Source of the DNA: Ignavibacteriales bacterium
GTDB taxonomy: Bacteria > Bacteroidota > Ignavibacteria > Ignavibacteriales > Ignavibacteriaceae
Reading direction: 5' to 3'
Length of the DNA: 64,000 bases
NCBI GenBank assembly: GCA_016707115.1
Contig: JADJIH010000001.1
Location: 372,001 to 436,000, forward strand
The translations under genes were made by a program, and so were the position numbers. Positions 61,147-64,000 of the stretch are shown piece by piece; position 1 is the stretch's first letter; every line of letters begins with the position of its first letter. The notes under the pieces were generated by a model. It was not told the DNA's origin, ran no database searches, and saw only the letters and a list, made by a program, of their open reading frames with translations.

Positions 61147-62619
61147 ATGATTGATAAAAAGTTCTTGGAAATGGGTTTAACATTTGATGATGTTTTACTT
61201 GTTCCGGGTAAATCTGCTGTATTGCCTCGTCAAGTAGATATTTCCACATACTTGACCCCGGAAATTAAATTAAACATACCTATAATTTCTGCAGCTATGG
61301 ATACCGTTACGGAAGCGTCGATGGCAATCGCACTTGCAAGAGAAGGGGGTATTGGTATCTTGCACAAAAATCTTAGTATAGAAGATCAATGTCATGAAGT
61401 GGATAAAGTTAAGAGATCTGAAAGTGGAATGATTCGTAATCCAATTACTCTAACTCCTGATAAAACGATTGGCGATGCTCTTGAGATTATGAAAAAATAC
61501 AGAGTATCAGGTATTCCAGTTATTGATAAGAATAATCTTCTGGTTGGAATACTAACAAATAGGGATCTAAGATTTGAACCAAATAAAAAGCTTAAAGTTT
61601 CAGACCTGATGACCAAAAATAATTTGATTACTGCGCCTTTAGGTACAACTTTAGAGAAAGCCGAAATAATATTACAGAAATATAAGATTGAAAAGCTTCC
61701 TGTAGTTGATAAAGCTGGAAAGTTAAAAGGACTAATTACTTTCAAAGATATTCTTAAAAAGAAAAAACATCCATTCGCTTGTAAAGATGAACATGGCAGA
61801 TTAAGAGTTGGTGCAGCTGTTGGAGTTACATATGATACAATTGATAGAGTAAAAGCCTTGACAGATGCAGGTGCTGATGCCATTGTAATCGATACGGCTC
61901 ACGGCCATTCGCAAGGAGTTCTAAGATCTGTAAAAGATATACGTAAAAAATTCAAGTATATACAGCTAATTGTTGGTAATATAGCAACTTATGAAGCTGC
62001 ACTTGATCTTATTAATTGTAAAGTAGACGCCATTAAAGTTGGAATTGGACCAGGTTCAATTTGCACTACCCGAGTGATAGCGGGTGTTGGAGTTCCACAA
62101 ATTACAGCCATTGCACAAACTTATAATGCAACAAAAAAATATGGTATCCCAATTATTGCTGATGGCGGAATAAAACAAACTGGTGATGTTCCAAAAGCTA
62201 TCGCTGCAGGAGCAGATTCTGTTATGATAGGCGGACTTTTTGCGGGAGTTGAAGAAAGTCCTGGTGAAAAAATCCTCTATGAAGGCAGAAGTTTTAAGTC
62301 ATACCGTGGGATGGGTTCACTTAGTGCGATGAAGAAAGGGAGTAAGGATAGATATTTTCAGGATGCTGAAGATGATATTAAAAAGCTAGTACCTGAAGGT
62401 ATTGAAGGACGAGTTCCTTACAAGGGGCCACTTGAAGATACAGTTTATCAACTTGTTGGTGGTTTACGTGCATCTATGGGTTATACGGGAAATGCAAATA
62501 TTAAATCACTAAAGACTAAAAGTAAATTTATAAGAATTACATTAGCAGGACTTAAAGAAAGTCATCCACACGATGTTATTCTTACTCAGGAGTCTCCAAA
62601 TTATCAAAGTCATAAATAG
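61147..62619 (+). CDS. guaB: IMP dehydrogenase
   Basis: The 490-residue enzyme begins MIDKKFLEMGLTFDDVLLVP, which I take as the start because GGAAGGAAATAT precedes it; a longer frame from 61075 overlaps gcdH. It has two CBS domains (about 95-210), the active-site loop GIGPGSICTTRVIAGVG with catalytic Cys, and the GADSVMIGGLFAGVEESPGE and YRGMGSLSAM phosphate loops. It converts IMP to XMP with NAD+, the committed step of GTP synthesis. Confidence 0.97.
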   Translation: MIDKKFLEMGLTFDDVLLVPGKSAVLPRQVDISTYLTPEIKLNIPIISAAMDTVTEASMAIALAREGGIGILHKNLSIEDQCHEVDKVKRSESGMIRNPITLTPDKTIGDALEIMKKYRVSGIPVIDKNNLLVGILTNRDLRFEPNKKLKVSDLMTKNNLITAPLGTTLEKAEIILQKYKIEKLPVVDKAGKLKGLITFKDILKKKKHPFACKDEHGRLRVGAAVGVTYDTIDRVKALTDAGADAIVIDTAHGHSQGVLRSVKDIRKKFKYIQLIVGNIATYEAALDLINCKVDAIKVGIGPGSICTTRVIAGVGVPQITAIAQTYNATKKYGIPIIADGGIKQTGDVPKAIAAGADSVMIGGLFAGVEESPGEKILYEGRSFKSYRGMGSLSAMKKGSKDRYFQDAEDDIKKLVPEGIEGRVPYKGPLEDTVYQLVGGLRASMGYTGNANIKSLKTKSKFIRITLAGLKESHPHDVILTQESPNYQSHK

Positions 62620-62633
62620 GATAAGTATTTATA

Positions 62634-63920
62634 ATGTTTAAAGTTCTTGTTGTTGCGTATTATTTTCCACCTTTAGGTCTTAGCGGAGTTCAAAGAACTT
62701 TGAAGTTTGTGAAATACATGAAGAACTATAACTGGGAACCAACGGTTATCACTACGGGAAAAGTAGCTTATTTTGCTCATGATAAATCATTAAGTAAAGA
62801 ATTAGCTGACTCGAATATCAGGATTATTCGAGTATCAGGAAGCAATGAACCTAATTCTATTCTATCGAAATTTGGTACAGTTAAGTTTCCTAGTGAATTT
62901 TTACGAAATATTCTTGACAAACTAAGCCAAACTTTTTTTATTCCAGATAATAAAGTATCCTGGGCTAAACTTGCCGCTAAAAAAATAGATGAGATTCTCT
63001 CAGCAGAAAAATTTGATGCACTTTTTATAACATGTCCTCCTTTTTCTGCTTTTGATGTTATTTCAAAACTTAAAAAGAAACATGATGTTCCTTTGTTTGC
63101 CGATTACAGGGATCTATGGTATAAAAGTTATTTTGCTTTTTATCCAACACCATTTCATAAAATAATTCATAAGAGTAAAGAATACCATGCATTAAAAGCT
63201 GCTGATAGAATACTCGTTACAAATAGAAAGATCAAAGAAAAACTTCTTCATACTTATCCATTTTTAACTTTTGATGATGTTGTTATTATTTCTCACGGAT
63301 ACGATCATGAAGATTTTGTAAAGATTCCAGCTCAACCAAAACCACAGAATAAAATGGTTTTAATGTATTCTGGAATATTTATGGTTTATAACTCACCGGT
63401 TTATTTGTTAAAAGCATTTAAACAGTTAACGATAGAACGACCTGATATCGCATCCAACATTGAATTACATTTTGTTGGTTTTCTTAGAAAAGAAAATCAA
63501 AAAGTTATTCGCAAACTTAGATTACAAACTTTTGTGAAAGATCATGGGTACGTGAATCATGATGAATCTATTGCCAAGTTAAAATCTGCAGACGTGCTTT
63601 GGTTTATGGTGGGCAGAAGAAGAAACATTGATGCAATACTTCCTGGAAAGGTTTATGAATACATTGGAGCTAATAAACCAATATTGGCTTGCGTTCCTGA
63701 TGGTGCCGCAAAAATGGCTGTTGAAGAATCGGGAGCTGGATATATTTGCAGCCCTGATAATATAGACGAAATCAAAAATACCATTCTAAAAGTATATGAT
63801 GATTATAAGAATAATAGACTGCCTTATCCATCTGAAGAAGTTTTAGAGAAGTTTCGAAGAGATAATTTAACTGAATTATTAACAAAACAATTCCAACTAA
63901 AACTGAGGGCTGAAGGTTGA
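62634..63920 (+). CDS. Glycosyltransferase, GT4-like family
   Basis: The 428-residue enzyme has the two-Rossmann GT-B layout. VLVVAYYFPPLGLSGVQRTL near the start is the usual 'YxxPxxGG' loop, DRILVTNRKIKEKLLHTYPF marks the inter-domain region, and PGKVYEYIGANKPILACVPD is the nucleotide-sugar site with the EYIG/ANKPI motif. The sugar and acceptor are not known. It sits 14 bases after guaB and overlaps purD by one base, which suggests one transcript. Confidence 0.87.
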   Translation: MFKVLVVAYYFPPLGLSGVQRTLKFVKYMKNYNWEPTVITTGKVAYFAHDKSLSKELADSNIRIIRVSGSNEPNSILSKFGTVKFPSEFLRNILDKLSQTFFIPDNKVSWAKLAAKKIDEILSAEKFDALFITCPPFSAFDVISKLKKKHDVPLFADYRDLWYKSYFAFYPTPFHKIIHKSKEYHALKAADRILVTNRKIKEKLLHTYPFLTFDDVVIISHGYDHEDFVKIPAQPKPQNKMVLMYSGIFMVYNSPVYLLKAFKQLTIERPDIASNIELHFVGFLRKENQKVIRKLRLQTFVKDHGYVNHDESIAKLKSADVLWFMVGRRRNIDAILPGKVYEYIGANKPILACVPDGAAKMAVEESGAGYICSPDNIDEIKNTILKVYDDYKNNRLPYPSEEVLEKFRRDNLTELLTKQFQLKLRAEG

Positions 63921-64000
63921 TGAATGTTTTAGTTATTGGTTCAGGCGGCAGAGAACATGCTATTGCTCTTAAAATCAATCAAAGTAAAAAACTCAAGTCA
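63920..64000 (+). CDS. purD: Phosphoribosylamine-glycine ligase, N-terminus only
   Basis: ATG overlaps the glycosyltransferase stop (TGATG). The 27 visible residues, beginning MNVLVIGSGGREHAIALKIN, are the characteristic PurD N-terminus. The enzyme makes glycinamide ribonucleotide in purine synthesis, which fits the nearby guaB. The remainder is outside the window. Confidence 0.93.
   Translation, partial: MNVLVIGSGGREHAIALKINQSKKLKS

Noticed and set aside
1..64000. CRISPR array
   Set aside because: The 16 repeated dyads are far apart, each is a single copy upstream of a gene, and there are no evenly spaced repeats or cas genes.
1..64000. Insertion sequences, integrases or prophage genes
   Set aside because: I found no transposase, recombinase or phage structural motifs on either strand; only relics and short repeats are present.

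Overview
The window is AT-rich DNA that looks like a chromosome segment of an Ignavibacteria-like member of the Bacteroidota/Chlorobi (FCB) group. The support is a type IX secretion-type C-terminal sorting domain (YANFPNPFNPSTK) at 18158-18835, a TonB receptor with a carboxypeptidase-regulatory N-terminus, TAnnTTTG-like -10 elements, and many PAS kinase/NarL-type regulator genes. This is inference from gene content; no rRNA is present to settle it.

Layout. 1-51491 is almost entirely on the minus strand and is a large 'stress island'. It carries a response-regulator gene cut by the window edge, dps with a Ca2+ P-type ATPase, a 2913-residue cyclic beta-1,2-glucan synthase, and several exported lipoproteins. 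It also holds a long set of small stress proteins: CsbD, GlsB/YeaQ type, YtxH, DUF948-like, dodecin, lmo0937-like, Thivi_2564-like, PRC-barrel, HPF/RaiA-like and bacterioferritin. Further members are an old yellow enzyme, two alpha/beta hydrolases, an mlaEFD lipid-transport operon, an AI-2E family permease, a CDP-alcohol phosphatidyltransferase, a KaiC-like ATPase, three NarL-type response regulators and one large PAS histidine kinase. 52191-55663 is plus-strand and holds small exported or outer-membrane proteins plus a membrane-anchored HExxH protein. 56164-56252 is tRNA-Ser(GCU). 56298-59805 is a minus-strand TonB receptor/lipoprotein/small exported protein cluster. 59943-64000 is ordinary plus-strand metabolism: glutaryl-CoA dehydrogenase, IMP dehydrogenase, a glycosyltransferase and the start of purD.

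The most striking feature is not a gene. Sixteen minus-strand transcription units are each preceded by the same imperfect dyad, GGATG-N12-CATCYTTT as read on the plus strand, with a conserved 12-base centre (about AAAARRGRACTA). In every copy the dyad lies exactly 10 bp from a TTGAnn-like -35, which lies exactly 17 bp from a TAnnTT-like -10. Two further degenerate copies precede dps and the GlsB-type gene. This looks like an activator site about 58 bp upstream of the start site, defining a general-stress regulon spread over 47 kb. Several units hold very small genes (41-64 residues), and one leads to a long leader with an 11-bp perfect stem and no ORF.

One regulon member (44168-45160) is itself a NarL-like regulator. 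Its receiver has lost the acidic pair and carries Glu in place of the phosphorylated Asp; it heads the mlaEFD genes. Other points are a decayed response regulator/histidine kinase pair (19764-20700) and a tandem duplication that fused a promoter and signal peptide to a cytochrome 3' end. There are also remnants of a radical SAM enzyme, a zinc alcohol dehydrogenase, a frameshifted short-chain dehydrogenase and a possible GIY-YIG protein.
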